The notes beneath the pieces were generated by a model. The model had not been told where the DNA came from, made no database searches, and worked only from the letters and a program-made list of their open reading frames with translations. The translations under genes were made by a program, and so were the position numbers. Positions 51,164 through 63,652 of a stretch of 64,000 bases of DNA are shown piece by piece. Numbering within the stretch: the first letter of the stretch is position 1; each line of letters starts with the position of its first letter. Origin of the DNA: Pagrus major (lineage: Eukaryota > Chordata > Actinopteri > Spariformes > Sparidae); contig NC_133215.1 of NCBI RefSeq assembly GCF_040436345.1, positions 35,639,306 to 35,703,305 of the forward strand, read 5' to 3'.

Positions 51164-54100
51164 ACATCCACACTGTGATTCAGCAGTAATAATATGTGGT
51201 CGGTAACATGTGTTGAGGCCAGATAACTACATGTACAATAGAATCCACTACAACAGTCTTCATGCTGCAGTGCAAAACTTAACAGTCACATTATTGTTGG
51301 AACTTCCTTGTAGATACTGTAAACAAGCTTTTAACCTGCAAAGGGAGACTGTTCGCTGACTGTTACAGAATGCATGTCAACGCACGTCCCACATTTCTAA
51401 AATGTCTCAAAGCAGAAGATCAGTACAGACTATACTGTGAATAAACACATCATTCCTGACAGAACGTGGGGTTAAAGTGGGACGTAGTACTGTGTGTACA
51501 GTACAGCTGCTGTCTGCAGGTTATAAAGAGGTCCACATGTCTAAAACTGTGACATGGTTTAGAGTACAAAGTATCTAACTTGTTGAAGGCCAGTCACTAA
51601 GACCTTCATTCCGATACATCTACAGGTCATTGATTTGTTCTGCCGCTTGTTACGGACACTGAGAAGCTCTTCAAGTCTTAATGTGACCCGACCTGACCAG
51701 GCTTCTAGTCCTGTGACATCCTGAGGCTTCATAGACTGACTGAAGCTGACAGTAGCCTTCACACAGGATGAATGAGTTGAGTGTAATTAGTTCAGACATG
51801 TTAATTATATTATTTATATTCATGGTTAAACACAGTAAAGGTTGTTATGAACTTCCAGGTACAGTCAGAAACTAACTGATGTGAGTGCTTCATGTGAATG
51901 GATTGATATGGTTCATTATTTTCTGGCTTTAAATATACTCTATGTGTTTATAACAGTCACTTTTTTTAGTTTCTTTATGTAATGTGAGTCTTTTTTCCCA
52001 TGCCTGTTCAGCAAACACTCTGCCTCTGTGTCAGTGTGCAGGCAGTGATGCATGATTTCAGTTTGACGGCAGACATTCCTAATGATCTCTTACCACAAGC
52101 CAATGACAAGACAATGAGTGGGTGTTTCATGTGAATGTGTTTTCAATGTGTGTCTGCCATGTTGTCCAGTGATGCCGTTGTGGCATCTCACTCTGTTTGC
52201 CATTGAAGGGATTTTTTAAAAATGTATTTGTGGAAAAAGCGTTTTTGATTCATGTAATTTTATTAACTTATGTTCTATACTATATTTGGCCACAGAGCAG
52301 GAATACTAGGGCCACTGTTCATAAAACAAACACCTGAAATCTACCTGTAGTTTAGAGAGTAAAGTCATAGCACTATGTAAGTAAGTCCTAATATTAGTAG
52401 AAATAAAGTCCTAGTATTTTGAGATGAAGGCACACTTTTATGGCATTATGAGAGTAAAGTCACAGTATGTACAAACTATGATTGGTCCTTTTCCTCTGAG
52501 CTGTATACAACATGTCAGCTCTGTGTACCCCCTCCACGGACTCAGTTAGCAGACCTTTGCCATGGCTGATTACATGAAATCATAACATTACAAAGTTTTT
52601 TCAACATGACGACTTCTATAAATGTTATGGAATTTCCTTGTAAAATTGCAACTTAATTCTAGTCATTTTCAGTTGTTGTTTTTTTCACATAAAGTTGCTG
52701 CTCCATTCTTTAAATATAACTTTTCAAAATTATGACTACTTGAATAATATGACAACTATTTCTTATAGAATTGTGACTTAACCCTTGTAGTTTTAACTTA
52801 AAGAAAATCTGACTTTATTCTTCTAATTTTGACTTCTTCCAAGTCAAATTTGAGACTTTATTTTCAGAACAGTACAACTTTTTTCTCAAAATATTGCATA
52901 ATAATATTTTTGTGGCCCTAATATTAGGTCGAGGCTCTGTATTATACCATTGAATTAAAGCATAGAGCCTGTGCCTTAGAATAGAGAAGCATTAAACTTT
53001 CTGAGGTGTTGTGGAGGTATTAGACCAACTCACCTCTTGTGGAAACAAGCATTTTTTATATTTTGTTTTGTCTTTTTCTCTTTAATGATATGTTGTTTTA
53101 ATCACAGCTACTCTTGTTAATTATTTAAAACCATAAAAGTGTGTTGCTTTTTTTGCTGCCCACAGTTCTGCCTCTTTTTTGTTTTTTTGTTTGTTTTTGC
53201 TCAGTTTTCGTTCAAAAGTGTTTTTCATATGGTCGCTTAAAAATTGCAAAAAATGACTAAAATTACATGTAATACAATATTTTCATTTTGATACCATTAA
53301 GGCAGAAGAAACACTTAGTAGTGAATATTTATTTTGTATTTTTATTATTTATTAACATTGTATTTTTCTCCAAGGCTGTATTTCGCCATGACAGCCCAAC
53401 AATAACCCACTTGTACAAATGATTTGTTCTTTACTATTACTGTAATTATTATTGTTATTATTATTATTATCATTATGATAATTAGCGTACACCCATGTCT
53501 ATAGGAGAAGACTGAGTGGAAAGAAGGGTGTATATGGTTCCGGACTGTCACAATAAATGAAAAGTTGCTGTTGTCTGACTCATCTGTTTAAACAAAGGTT
53601 GAATTGAAGTACTTCATAATTAGAGAAACCACCTGCTTTCCCTCTCTTCCTCTCTGTTCCCTCAACAATAAGTTACTAACGTCTGCACTGAAGCTAAACA
53701 AGGGAACACCATTTTATAGATTTTATTTGAAACTTTTTTCTTGTTCATTCTGCTGTTGGTTGAAGAGTTTGTTGTCACTGGAAATGATGTTACAGAATGA
53801 AAACAACAATAAATATGAAATGGTTCGGAATTTAAGTGTCCTGTGCTTCTTTGACACATTACAAGAGCAACACAATGGATGTTTAAAGCAGCTACAAAGA
53901 ACTCTCATTTTGTTGCTCTGGCAGCCCCTGCAGACAAAAGGCGTGTGAGGTCTGCTGCTTACTGTAATCTTGATCTAGCTAGTGCTTTTTAGAGACAGCT
54001 AATCTTTGCTAATCTATTCATAACCAGTTTAAAGTTCCTTGTAGTATGTTTAATGTCTGCTGTTGTTATTTACATTCACATTTTAGAGGGCAGGGTCCTG

Positions 54101-54500
54101 AAATGTATGCATTTGTACTTTATGTTTTCTGACGTCTCAATACTTCTTGCTGCAGTGTCTGATGTTTGTGTCGACCACATGATGGAGCCAGTGAGCAAGC
54201 TACCGGTTTATCAGTACTGACACTGAAGTCAGGTGAGAAACTTTGCTCTCCCACTTGTCAGCTTTTCAGCAACCAAAGCATTACAAGCTGAGAGATGTAA
54301 TGGTTTTATGAAGCTGGGAGGTTGAGAAATAAAAGTCCTTAACTTACCAAATGGAAATAAGATATCAGCTGACAGTAACACAGCAGTGTTCACATCATTC
54401 CTGTAAGACACAATGTCTCCAGATTGTATACTTTTTGCAAGGCCTCTGTTGCAATACAGTCAAAAAGTAAATGTGTGTGTGTGTGTGTGTGTGTCTCAGT
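48783..54500. other. SERCA 3' UTR and intergenic DNA
   Basis: No coding sequence recognised. Candidate poly(A) signals AATAAA at 48869, 49661 and 53552 give 3' UTRs of about 0.1, 0.9 or 4.8 kb; sequence alone cannot choose. (AC)n lies at 51133-51160. A segment at 53826-53880 recurs at 56423-56480. Confidence 0.5.
53826..53880. repeat. Dispersed repeat segment, copy 1
   Basis: Shares CTTCTTTGACACATTACAAG and flanks with 56445-56470, about 55 bases, same orientation. Probably a fragment of the element at 55767-56818. Confidence 0.7.
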
Positions 54501-54790
54501 GTGGGGTGGGCGGGCGAGACTTGAGCTCCATTTATAGACATACTTTACATGGAGAGGGAGAGTCAGTGTCTCGGGTGCACGTGTGCCAGTGAATGCAGCT
54601 GCCACACTGAGGGAAGTATTACACTTTAAATCTACAAAAGAAAGAACGGAAAAAAGAAAGAGAGATTAGCCTGTTGAACAGAATCAAACACTCACCTGTT
54701 TGGAAACAGAAACAGCAGCAAAGACAACGCGTTTGTTGAATCATAACCATATAAACACAGATCATCTACTGGAGGAGCACAACTCATACA
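54500..54790 (+). promoter_or_regulatory. Candidate slc43a1 promoter and noncoding first exon
   Basis: The slc43a1 start codon is five bases after a splice acceptor (AG at 58522-58523), so a 5' noncoding exon is needed upstream. A donor ACA then GTAAGT at 54791 fits. The preceding stretch contains a CACGTG E-box-like word at 54578. Inference only. Confidence 0.35.
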
Positions 54791-55037
54791 GTAAGTGACT
54801 TTAAACATGTTGCAGGTGGGACTGTTTCCTCCTCAGTCACTGACACTGGCTGAGTTTTTTGCTTGAGAGAGTTAGGGTTATGTCTCCAAAACTGCAATAG
54901 GATCAGTTAGTTCCCTCTCCTGTCAGTCATCAACAGCTGTGATGTGTATTTATCTTGTCATCCTTTTTTCAAGAGATCTGCAAGAACACTTTGAGTCAAA
55001 TTGTCCAACATACAACATTTATAAGAAACTGTGTGTA

Positions 55038-55124
55038 AGATTTAAAAAACGATTTTGTATAATTCAACATGTGGCAACAAATATTGTTTGATGGGTATTG
55101 ATATATATGTATGTGTGTGTGTGT

Positions 55125-55172
<48 letters not shown>

Positions 55173-55190
55173 GTATATATATATATATAC

Positions 55191-55282
<92 letters not shown>

Positions 55283-55283
55283 G

Positions 55284-55341
<58 letters not shown>

Positions 55342-55583
55342 TATCAAGTCACGAACACACGAGTGTTAAAGTGATAATTCTGACCACGCTTAGAAAATGG
55401 ATCACCAGAAAAAAAAAAAAAAAATCTCACTTGCCCTTCAGGGCTTCCGTACTGCACCAACACCTTTTCTCAGTTGTGTTCATAAATTACATTTTTTTAT
55501 TTACTTCCTTGTGAAAGTGACACTCACCCATCAAACAATATTTGTTGCCACATGTTGAACTATACAAAATCGTTTTTTAAATC

Positions 55584-55584
<1 letters not shown>
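55038..55584. repeat. Palindromic microsatellite cluster with 59-bp inverted arms
   Basis: 55038-55096 and 55526-55584 are inverted copies with one mismatch in 59 bases. Inside the left half, (AC)n, (AT)n, (GT)n, (AC)n and (AT)n runs alternate, so much of 55097-55340 is itself self-complementary. A further AT/AC run lies just outside the right arm (55585-55665). Confidence 0.9.
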
Positions 55585-55627
<43 letters not shown>

Positions 55628-55766
55628 CACATATATATATATATATATACACATATATATATAAGTGAAATTATGTTTTTTTTAACAAGAAATGTTTTTG
55701 TTTCTCTGTGTTTGCAACTGAGTGAAGAAACAAAAAGTCTCCTGAAAAAAAGTTTTATCATGATTT

Positions 55767-56818
55767 TTCCCCCCACTCGGTTTCACACAAGAAAAAAAGG
55801 AAAATTTTCGACAGAATATTTTCTTTGACTGAAAACACTTTTTTCTTCAGCCTCGCACATTTTTTCACTTTCATACAGAGCCCGGGATTTACTAAATCGA
55901 TTCATGTGCACAATTTGGTAATTTGCAAATTACCTATGAAGCCAGGCATTGCTACAGGACAGCCTGGAGGTCATCATCCATCTTTTGGGAAACAGTATAT
56001 TAATAATCACTCCATTAAAGTGTTATTGTGTTATTATTGTGTAACGGTATTAGGTACATGTAATAGGTATTTTGATGATCCCCAATGAGTGTCCAGGTGT
56101 AGGTTGTATTAGCTATTATGCTGGCCATGTTGATGGATAAGTTGTCAAGGTAACAGTAGTTTGGTAATAATTAATTCATGAAATAACGTTGCAGCAGTGA
56201 CGACTGCCAATCAGGACAAACAATTAACAATGGATACAAGTGAATATAGTATCATATCTCCCTGCAAGTTGTGACAGAAAATGTACATTTAGTAAAAGAC
56301 CTTACTTCCATGACTTTCTCACACAGACCACATTCTCTCGGCACATTTAGCAGGACAAAAGACCATCACTCATTGTAAACACTGTTATCACTTGTAGCCT
56401 CTGTATTGTGCGGCGTATGGAGTGTTCAGAATTCAAGTGTGCTGCGCTTCTTTGACACATTACAAGAGCTACACAATGATGTTTGTTGTGGGGAATCTTT
56501 TGCTGCAATACCACAAGTGGCTACTGTGCAACACCAGAAGCAAGGCTGTGCAGCACCACCGTATCCAAGTCTAAATGACACATTCATTGAGAAAACGGGA
56601 CTGCTACAAACTGCAGGATGGCTAGCAGCAGCTAGTGGGTCTGTTACCATCCTTGTGACCTCTCGCCATCATCTCTTGCTGCATTCACTTGCACTCAGAC
56701 ATTGGAGTTAGGTAATTTGAAAATTTGCTAAATCGCACGCATGAATTGATTCTGTGTGAAAGTGAAAATTCAGTCGAAAATGTTCGTCTTTTTCTTGTGT
56801 GAAACTGAGTGGGGGAAC
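55767..56818. mobile_element. 1.05-kb inverted-repeat element, nested ends
   Basis: The outer arms 55767-55836 and 56750-56818 are inverted copies sharing CGGTTTCACACAAGAAAAA (left) and AACTGAGT...TTTCTTGTGTGAAAC (right). Just inside, ATTCATG-G-GCAATTT-like words followed by CAAATTACCTA also pair between 55900-55940 and 56705-56745. No transposase; possibly Harbinger-like. Lies in slc43a1 intron 1. Confidence 0.65.
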
Positions 56819-57269
56819 AGCAGGCCTTCTATAACAATGTGCCACCACATTGTTAGCTGAAGTGCTAATTGCCAACAATTTATTTTAAATCCTTCAGACA
56901 CATTCATTAAGTATTAATTCAGTATTTTACCTCTTGATTGAAGTCATACGCTTGAATCAGTGTTTGTGGCAGACATGTTCTCAGCTGTACCGTAATGAAC
57001 TAATGCTGTGTTCAACTGATGCCTGTTCAAACTTTTGGAATCACAGAGTGAATACAAAAAAAGCAACAACTCGTCCTCGTCCACACTGAAATGTGTAAAA
57101 TCAGTCATAAATCTGTCTGTCTGTCTGAGTGAAAAGCCCTGCGTGCGATTCGATACACAAGCATTCACACACACACACAGTTGGATGGTGTCTCTCTAAG
57201 CCTATTTAGCAGGACTGAATACTGTAGTGTCCCCTCTACATATCCTGGTTCACCTAGTGGTGTGGTGTT

Positions 57270-57272
<3 letters not shown>

Positions 57273-57317
<45 letters not shown>
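57273..57317. repeat. (GA)n microsatellite
   Basis: About 22 GA units in slc43a1 intron 1. Shorter (CA)n and (GT)n tracts follow at 57405-57425 and 57518-57546. Confidence 0.95.
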
Positions 57318-57318
<1 letters not shown>

Positions 57319-57513
57319 ACCTGCTATTTCTGTGCCAGCAAGACTCCAAGTGTGTTCAGGTTGAGTCATTGCTTTCTAAAGTCTAGCACACTCACACCTA
57401 CACAAACACACACACACACACACACTCACCACATTTATCAAGTCCATCAAATATTTACACAGTCAAAGCTGAGAAGAACTCTGGATCCATTTATTTGTAG
57501 TTTGACCCTAATG

Positions 57514-57548
<35 letters not shown>

Positions 57549-57713
57549 CTGTGAGCACGTAGGTTAGATCAGTAGATCAGTGCATGACACTTGATAGCAC
57601 AGCTACAGTAGGTCAGCTTGGGTCAAACATCTCTGTCTTCAGTCTCATCTTCCCGTCTCCTCCTTCACTTCGTTTCCCTCCAGGTTTCATCACAGCGCAC
57701 AAGCTGACATCAC

Positions 57714-57814
57714 TACAGTGCTGTGTAAAGTATTTGCGTGTGTGATAAAAGTATGATAAAAAAGCAAAAACAAAAGAAATCTGTAAGGGGGCAAATACTT
57801 TTCACAGCCCTGCA
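57714..57814. mobile_element. 101-bp Tc1/mariner-type MITE
   Basis: The left end TACAGTGCTGTGTAAAGTAT continues TTGC; the reverse complement of the right end reads CAGGGCTGTGAAAAGTATTT then GC. About 19 of 22 terminal bases match, and CAGTG/CAGGG next to TA is typical of this superfamily. Confidence 0.75.
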
Positions 57815-58528
57815 TGTACTAATATACTATACTTTGCAATACTGTTTATACTGAGCTAGCTGCCCATTAATACCTGTGTATATGTATGGTTGGATTTACA
57901 GGATTTTGGCACCAATGTAATGAACCACCTTAATTTTATTTGTACTCGTGAAATTTTCCAGGTTTCCAGCAGCAGGAGGATGTCAGAAAACATAAGCTCA
58001 CTTTGTATCAACTCTAAGGAAAACTGTTTTGTTGATCTGCCCATCGGTTCTAGCAGTTCTGATGATATTGTAACCAACAAAGCAAATACTTATATCTGGG
58101 AATGTGGCATAATTTGCTACAAATAGTTCCAAAAGGGCAACAAGCAACGGCGTTCAGATAATCAGAAAAGGTTAGCAAAACCTCTTTGAGAAAGGACAAG
58201 AAGGCAAAAAGTCAAACTGTCTCCTGTAAACAGACAGACATCCTGGTGCAATTCTGTTGTTGATGAGCACTCACTGTTTTCATGTGAAGTGAAGGATTAT
58301 TAGCAACACTTTGGGTGTGCCCACTTTCCATTTCACCAAATGAAGTGTTAGCTAACCTCAACTAATCTAAATAGTCAACAGCCACTAGGATCATATCATG
58401 TTCATCAAGTGAATAAAACTCTAATGAGACACTAACACAGTAAAATAAGTTGGTGCAAAGTAAGGATTTGTTGCACTTTGTTGCTGGACCAATGTTGTCC
58501 TCTTGTGTGTTTCCTGTTTCCAGCTGTC

Positions 58529-61500
58529 ATGGCTCCCAGCTTGGCCCAGGCATATAGGAGGAGGTGGTGGATGGCCATCACCGCCATTATAGAGAACCTG
58601 CTATTCTCTGCTGTTCTGCTGGGCTGGGGCTCGCTGCTCATCATGCTGAAGAACGAAGGCTTCTATTCCCATGTTTGTATTGGTAAGATCATCTGCCTCT
58701 CTCAGATAGTTTCAAAGCTTACCAAGATCTCTTTATTCAAGATTCAAGATGTCTTTATTTTCATTCAGCACAGAACAAAAAAGTAGTGAGCAGAACAAAA
58801 TTACGTGCATGGCTTTTTTTAAAAAAAAAAACACTGTAGAAAACTCTGTTAAAACACAGATGTAACAAATGTATAACAAAATGTATAAATGTATTATATA
58901 AACAGAATGAATAAATAGTACTGGCAGGGTTATTGCAGAAAGAACCCACCCCAAAATGTACCCCCACGTTTGAAGAAAGGTTTCACAAAAGTAAGCAAGT
59001 ACTTCCACCATCTTGGACAGCTAGACATGGCAACACAACTTGGACAAAACGCATACAGAACTGCAGTAAAAGCAGAAATTGGTTATAAGTTAGTTTGAGA
59101 CAACGATTACACTTGCTGTATAATTGTGAATGAATGAATAATAAACAAAGAACAAAAAGTAAGGAAATTTGTGTTTGGTAGATTGTTTCTTTGTTGTAAC
59201 AATGCTTCTTGGCATACCGTTGGAAAGCCTGTTTATTTCCCTTTTAAATGGTGCCACATTTGTAAGGAACATGCATTTGTGGGATGAGCAGCAGAGTCAA
59301 GTTTGTGAAATAATCTACCAAACACAAATTTCCTTACTTTTTGTGCTATGTTTACATATTTCAGATGGCGGTGCCTGGTTAGCTGTGGTAGCATAGCATA
59401 TTTTTCAATGTTCGTATTGCTGTAATTGGACTGACTAAATATTTGGAGAAATCATAATTTAATGCTCTGTCAATCTTGCCGGCAGACAAAGGCAGATGCA
59501 CTGTAGTGCTAAACAAAGCAGATGACCACACCATAGTCACTGATCTGCTTAGTGATACTAACACCTATGAGACTCCAATAGCTACAAAGAGGAGGTTATA
59601 GAATGTCTGCAAAAACCGGAAAAGGACAAAGCCGTCGACAGGCCATTACATTACAGAGTGTACCCCGGGGAAGCCCTCCCATGTATCTATGGACTCCCCA
59701 AGATACACAAGGAAGGAGCATTTACTCAGTTACTTATAACATTTCCAAGCACTTAACCAGTATCCTAGCTCCTTTGGTCAGTAACACTCAACACTGCAAC
59801 AAAACTTCACAAGATTTCACCAACAAGATGAGAGAGATAACACTGGTTAGCAATGTTTCCAGCAATGGTTTCTTATGATGTCACATCACTCTTTACATGC
59901 ATTCCCACTCAAGAAGCTATTAAGATGGTGAAGAAACGCCTGCTATAGGACAGCACTCTGTCCAGCAGAACCAACTTCACCCCAGACCACATTTGTGCCT
60001 TACTGGACCTCTGTCTGACAACCACCTACTTCCAGTACAGTGAAGGTTTCTACAGACAGAAGCATGGCTGTGCCATGGGCTCACCGGTGTCCCCAATAGT
60101 GTCCAACCTCTACATGGAAGAAGTTGAGAGCAGAACCTTGATTACCTTCACAGGAACTGCTCCTAGCCACTGGTTCAGGTATGTGGACGACACCTGAGTC
60201 AAAATCAGAGCAAGGGAAGTGGAAGCCTTCACAGAACATATAAATGCTGTGGACAATAACATCAAGTTCACACTGGAAGATGTTGGAGACAGTCTGCCCG
60301 TCTTGGACTGTGCAGTACACACTGAAGAAGACAGAAGCCTCAACATTGAGGTGTACAGAGAACCTACACACACAGATCAGTACTTGCTGTTTGACTCTCA
60401 TCACCCACTGGAGCAAAAACTGGGGGTCATCAGAACCTTAAACCATCGGGCTGAGACCGTGCTCACAAAGACAGAGAGGAAGGAGAAGGAACAGAAGCAC
60501 ATCAGGGGAGCACTTAAAACCTGTGGTGACCCAAACTGGACCTTTATCATAACCTCTAAAAGATCCAGAGCAGACAGAGAGGAGGAGACGAGAAAACTTA
60601 ACAACATCATCATTCCTTATGTCGCTGGAACATCTGAGACACTCAGGAGGATCTTCAATAAACATCATATCCTGGTTCACTTCAAACCCACCAACACACT
60701 GAGGCAGAAACTTGTCCATCCTAAGGACAAATCACCCAGGCATAAACAGAGTAATGGAGTTTATGCTGTTCAGTGCAGCCAGGACTGCACAGATTTGTAC
60801 ACTGGTGAGACAAAACAACCTCTACATAAACGAATGGCACAACACAGGAGGACCAACTCCTCAGGTCAAGACTCTGCTGTCCACTTACATCTGAAGGAGA
60901 CAAATCATCCCTTTGAGGACAACAATGTAAACATCTTGTCCAGAGAAGACAGATGGTTTGAAAGAGGAGTAACAGAATCCATCTATGTCAAACTGGAACG
61001 ACCGTCTTTGAACAGAGGAGGTGGCCTAAGACATTACCTATCAACCACCTACAATGCTGTTCTGAGTTCCCTCCCCAGACAGCTTAACAACCATTCACAC
61101 CTGGGCTCACCGAGCCCTAACATCCCACATGAAGACCAGTTGGGTCAACGACCCACAAGTGGCCCTAAAGACTCTGAAACTCAGAGCTCTCATGTGTCCT
61201 TAACAACTCTGTAAGGACACTCCCACACAGAGTTTAAAAGCCTGCAACTCCCCTCCAGTTAGTTAGAACTGAAGAAACCTCTTGGCTGAGAGGGGAAATG
61301 TCTTTAAGAAACCGAAACAAGTCCAGTTGCCTACGATACAGGACCTAGACCTTTGACTTGACTGAATTTAAAGAATGCTATGCTACAACAAGCAACCAGC
61401 ACTGCCATCCAATGTTTTTTTTAATCAACTTTAAAATATTATAATAATTATTCATAGAAATATACAGGGCAAATTAAATAATCACATTGAAAAAATATTT

Positions 61501-62739
61501 TTACAGCTCATACATATGCATAAAACAAACAGAACCAAAGAAGGATAACAAAAAGAAAGTATCATTCAAGAAACCAAGACATAGGCTATGATGTGAAGGT
61601 ATGAGGGAAATTTAAAAATAAAAATATGCATTCCAAAGAATTTGAGAGGTGTAAAACTCTTTCTTGTTCATTTCATCTTAGAAAATCAGCAGATGTATTC
61701 ATCATCAACAATAATTAATAATTAACAAATTTCCACTTTTACATGTGCAAATGCCGTACATCCGCCATCTTGGACAGCTAGGTACAGCAAACAAACAAAC
61801 CACATACAGAACTGCAGTAAAAGGGGAAAAAATAGTTAATTATTAATTAGTGGTGACTTATTTTAAAACGTAAAAAAAAAAAAAAAAAAAAAAAACTCAA
61901 ATGGTTCCATACAGCTTGTCTGCTGTAATTCAAGTCTCCAGAAGCCCCGAGATCACAAACTAATCTGACAAGGCTGGATTTTACTTTTAGGGTGAACTGT
62001 TTTTTGAAGCAGGATTTTGACCTTTTTTTTTATCATGAATACATGACAACCTTCTGTGCACCAGTGTCCAAACTGTATGCAGCTGGTACCCCTTAGTTTT
62101 ATTACCAGTTGGTGATGCTGTACATGAGATAAAGTCAGTACCACAGACAGGATGTTTAAAGGTTTTGGTGTCTGTGACTTGATGAAGACATTCTATGACC
62201 ATCACAAAGCTGATGCCCATGGTTCTTTGGGAGTAAGGTGGATTTTTGAAGTCTTCAATGAAGGACAAATTTCTCTGAGAGACGAGAATTCAACAGCTGA
62301 TTCTTAATATTGCCTTTTAGTTTCCTGCAAAGAAGACTGCCAAGTGCTTCGGTAGTCTCTGCATCTTGCATCATCCCTAAATTTCTGTTACTGTGTTCAT
62401 TAAGTTAATTCTTGTCAAACCTGCAAAGACAACAACACATCCTTGACGACTGAATAGGTCGACTGTCAGTGACTCCCAAAAGCACGTATATCACTGTTCT
62501 CAAAACAACATGACTGTTGAAGCGTAACAGCAACCAGCATACTGGATCTTTGTACACTCTCAGATTGGTCACATTTTAAAGGTCCTATGTTTGTTTAACC
62601 TGACCATCTATCCCTGTCCACCTCACTGTGTGGACTACACTCCCTAGAGGTCACCGCCTAATAAGAAGCATTGTAATAAGCTGCTTTCATGGTTACTAGA
62701 CAGTCTCTGTCTCTCTCTGTCTGTCTGTCTGTCTCTCTC

Positions 62740-62838
<99 letters not shown>

Positions 62839-63652
62839 ACGTCTGTCTTGCTGAAGACAAGGAGGATGGAGGCTAAGCTGTTCTAGCAGCTGAGTCACAC
62901 TCTATATCAGAAGTGAGATATGACACTTTTGCTCTACTTGAAATGGACCATTCACTCAAATAACAAATACATTACTCTAACCACATTTTTCATGTGCTGA
63001 GGTTTTGATACAACTTTAAGCTTCTACTCTCACCTTTGTATTTGGTCAGTTTCTTGGTGCAGTCATCATCCATAAGTAGACTTGTCAGGTGTCATAAACC
63101 TGCCTCTCTTCATCCAAGACCCAGGAGAACTTCTTTTGTGTCCTCATATATACATACTCATACATATCAGTTTGTCAGATCTGGAAAAAAAAAGTAATCT
63201 CTATGGCAGGCATTCCCATACATGGCCACATTTAAAATTGGAATTCTTCTCTACTTTCAACAGGTTACCCCCTCCCTCCTAACATGTTTTCTCTATCACT
63301 CTATCCAGAAAATGAGACTGTCAACACCAACATGACCTCCATGGAGAGCGTTAAATGGCGCACTTGTGTGCAGCAGGAGGAGATATTAAATCTTGGCTTC
63401 ACCATTGGCTCGTTCCTCTTGAGTGCAGCCACTTTACCCCTGGGTATCTTGATGGACAGATACGGGCCACGCCCACTAAGGCTTGTTGGCAGGTATGATT
63501 CTTTCTTTGGCTTTTAATCTGAATATGAGTTTCACAGATATAAAATGAAAATGACACCACACTCGATATGTGCTCTAATGTCTGTATATACTTTAGTTCA
63601 TGTTTTGCAGCCTCCTGTGCGATGATTGCTACTGCTGCATATAACCCTGAAG
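58529..63652 (+). CDS. slc43a1: L-type amino-acid transporter LAT3 (SLC43A1), first three coding exons
   Basis: Sodium-independent facilitator of large neutral amino acids (leucine, isoleucine, phenylalanine) in the plasma membrane; major facilitator superfamily, 12 membrane segments. Coding exons 58529-58682, 63309-63492 and 63597-63652 join in frame to 131 residues of the roughly 560 usual; the rest lies past the window. The start follows a splice acceptor by five bases. The N terminus [16 protein letters not shown] followed by [15 protein letters not shown] (TM1) is nearly identical to human SLC43A1. Exon 2 gives the luminal loop with predicted N-glycosylation sites (NET, NMT), a paired-cysteine region, and [20 protein letters not shown]. 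It then gives the MFS signature-like [12 protein letters not shown]. Exon 3 continues TM3 ([15 protein letters not shown]). N terminus and loop favour SLC43A1 over SLC43A2 and SLC43A3. Which fish copy (a or b) cannot be told here. Confidence 0.95.
58733..58800 (-). repeat. Possible LINE 3' end fragment
   Basis: ATTCAAGATTCAAGATGTCTTTATT resembles the reverse complement of a 3' end common in fish LINE families. Short; no protein part. Confidence 0.35.
59150..59346. mobile_element. Fold-back MITE, 35-bp arms
   Basis: 59150-59184 and 59312-59346 are inverted copies with 34 of 35 bases matching (AAAAAGTAAGGAAATTTGTG core). 197 bp, no coding capacity. Confidence 0.8.
59440..61350 (+). mobile_element. 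Penelope-like retroelement with RT and GIY-YIG endonuclease, inactivated
   Basis: The reverse transcriptase motifs appear in order: [17 protein letters not shown] (59475 on), [21 protein letters not shown] (59871), [20 protein letters not shown] (60063 on) and the catalytic YVDDT (60180-60194). The downstream open frame runs to 61214 and carries the GIY-YIG endonuclease: [21 protein letters not shown], a conserved HRR and ESIY then LN. This pairing is diagnostic of Penelope-like elements. In-frame stops at 59946 (TAG) and 60195 (TGA, at the usual Trp after YVDDT) and several frame changes in the N-terminal part show it is not functional. The 3' tail 61215-61350 matches 40050-40200. Inserted in sense orientation in slc43a1 intron 2. 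Confidence 0.92.
61351..63308. other. Remainder of slc43a1 intron 2
   Basis: No exon recognised. Contains an A tract at 61873-61894 and the CTGT array described separately. Confidence 0.45.
62702..62838. repeat. (CTGT)n/(CT)n compound microsatellite
   Basis: Alternating CTGT tetranucleotide and CT dinucleotide runs of about 137 bases. Makes artificial Ser/Val/Cys/Leu and Arg/Asp/Gln/Thr frames. Confidence 0.95.

Noticed and set aside
60219..61214. 331-residue frame as a host gene
   Set aside because: It is the C-terminal RT and GIY-YIG part of a Penelope-like element, with an in-frame stop just upstream after YVDDT.
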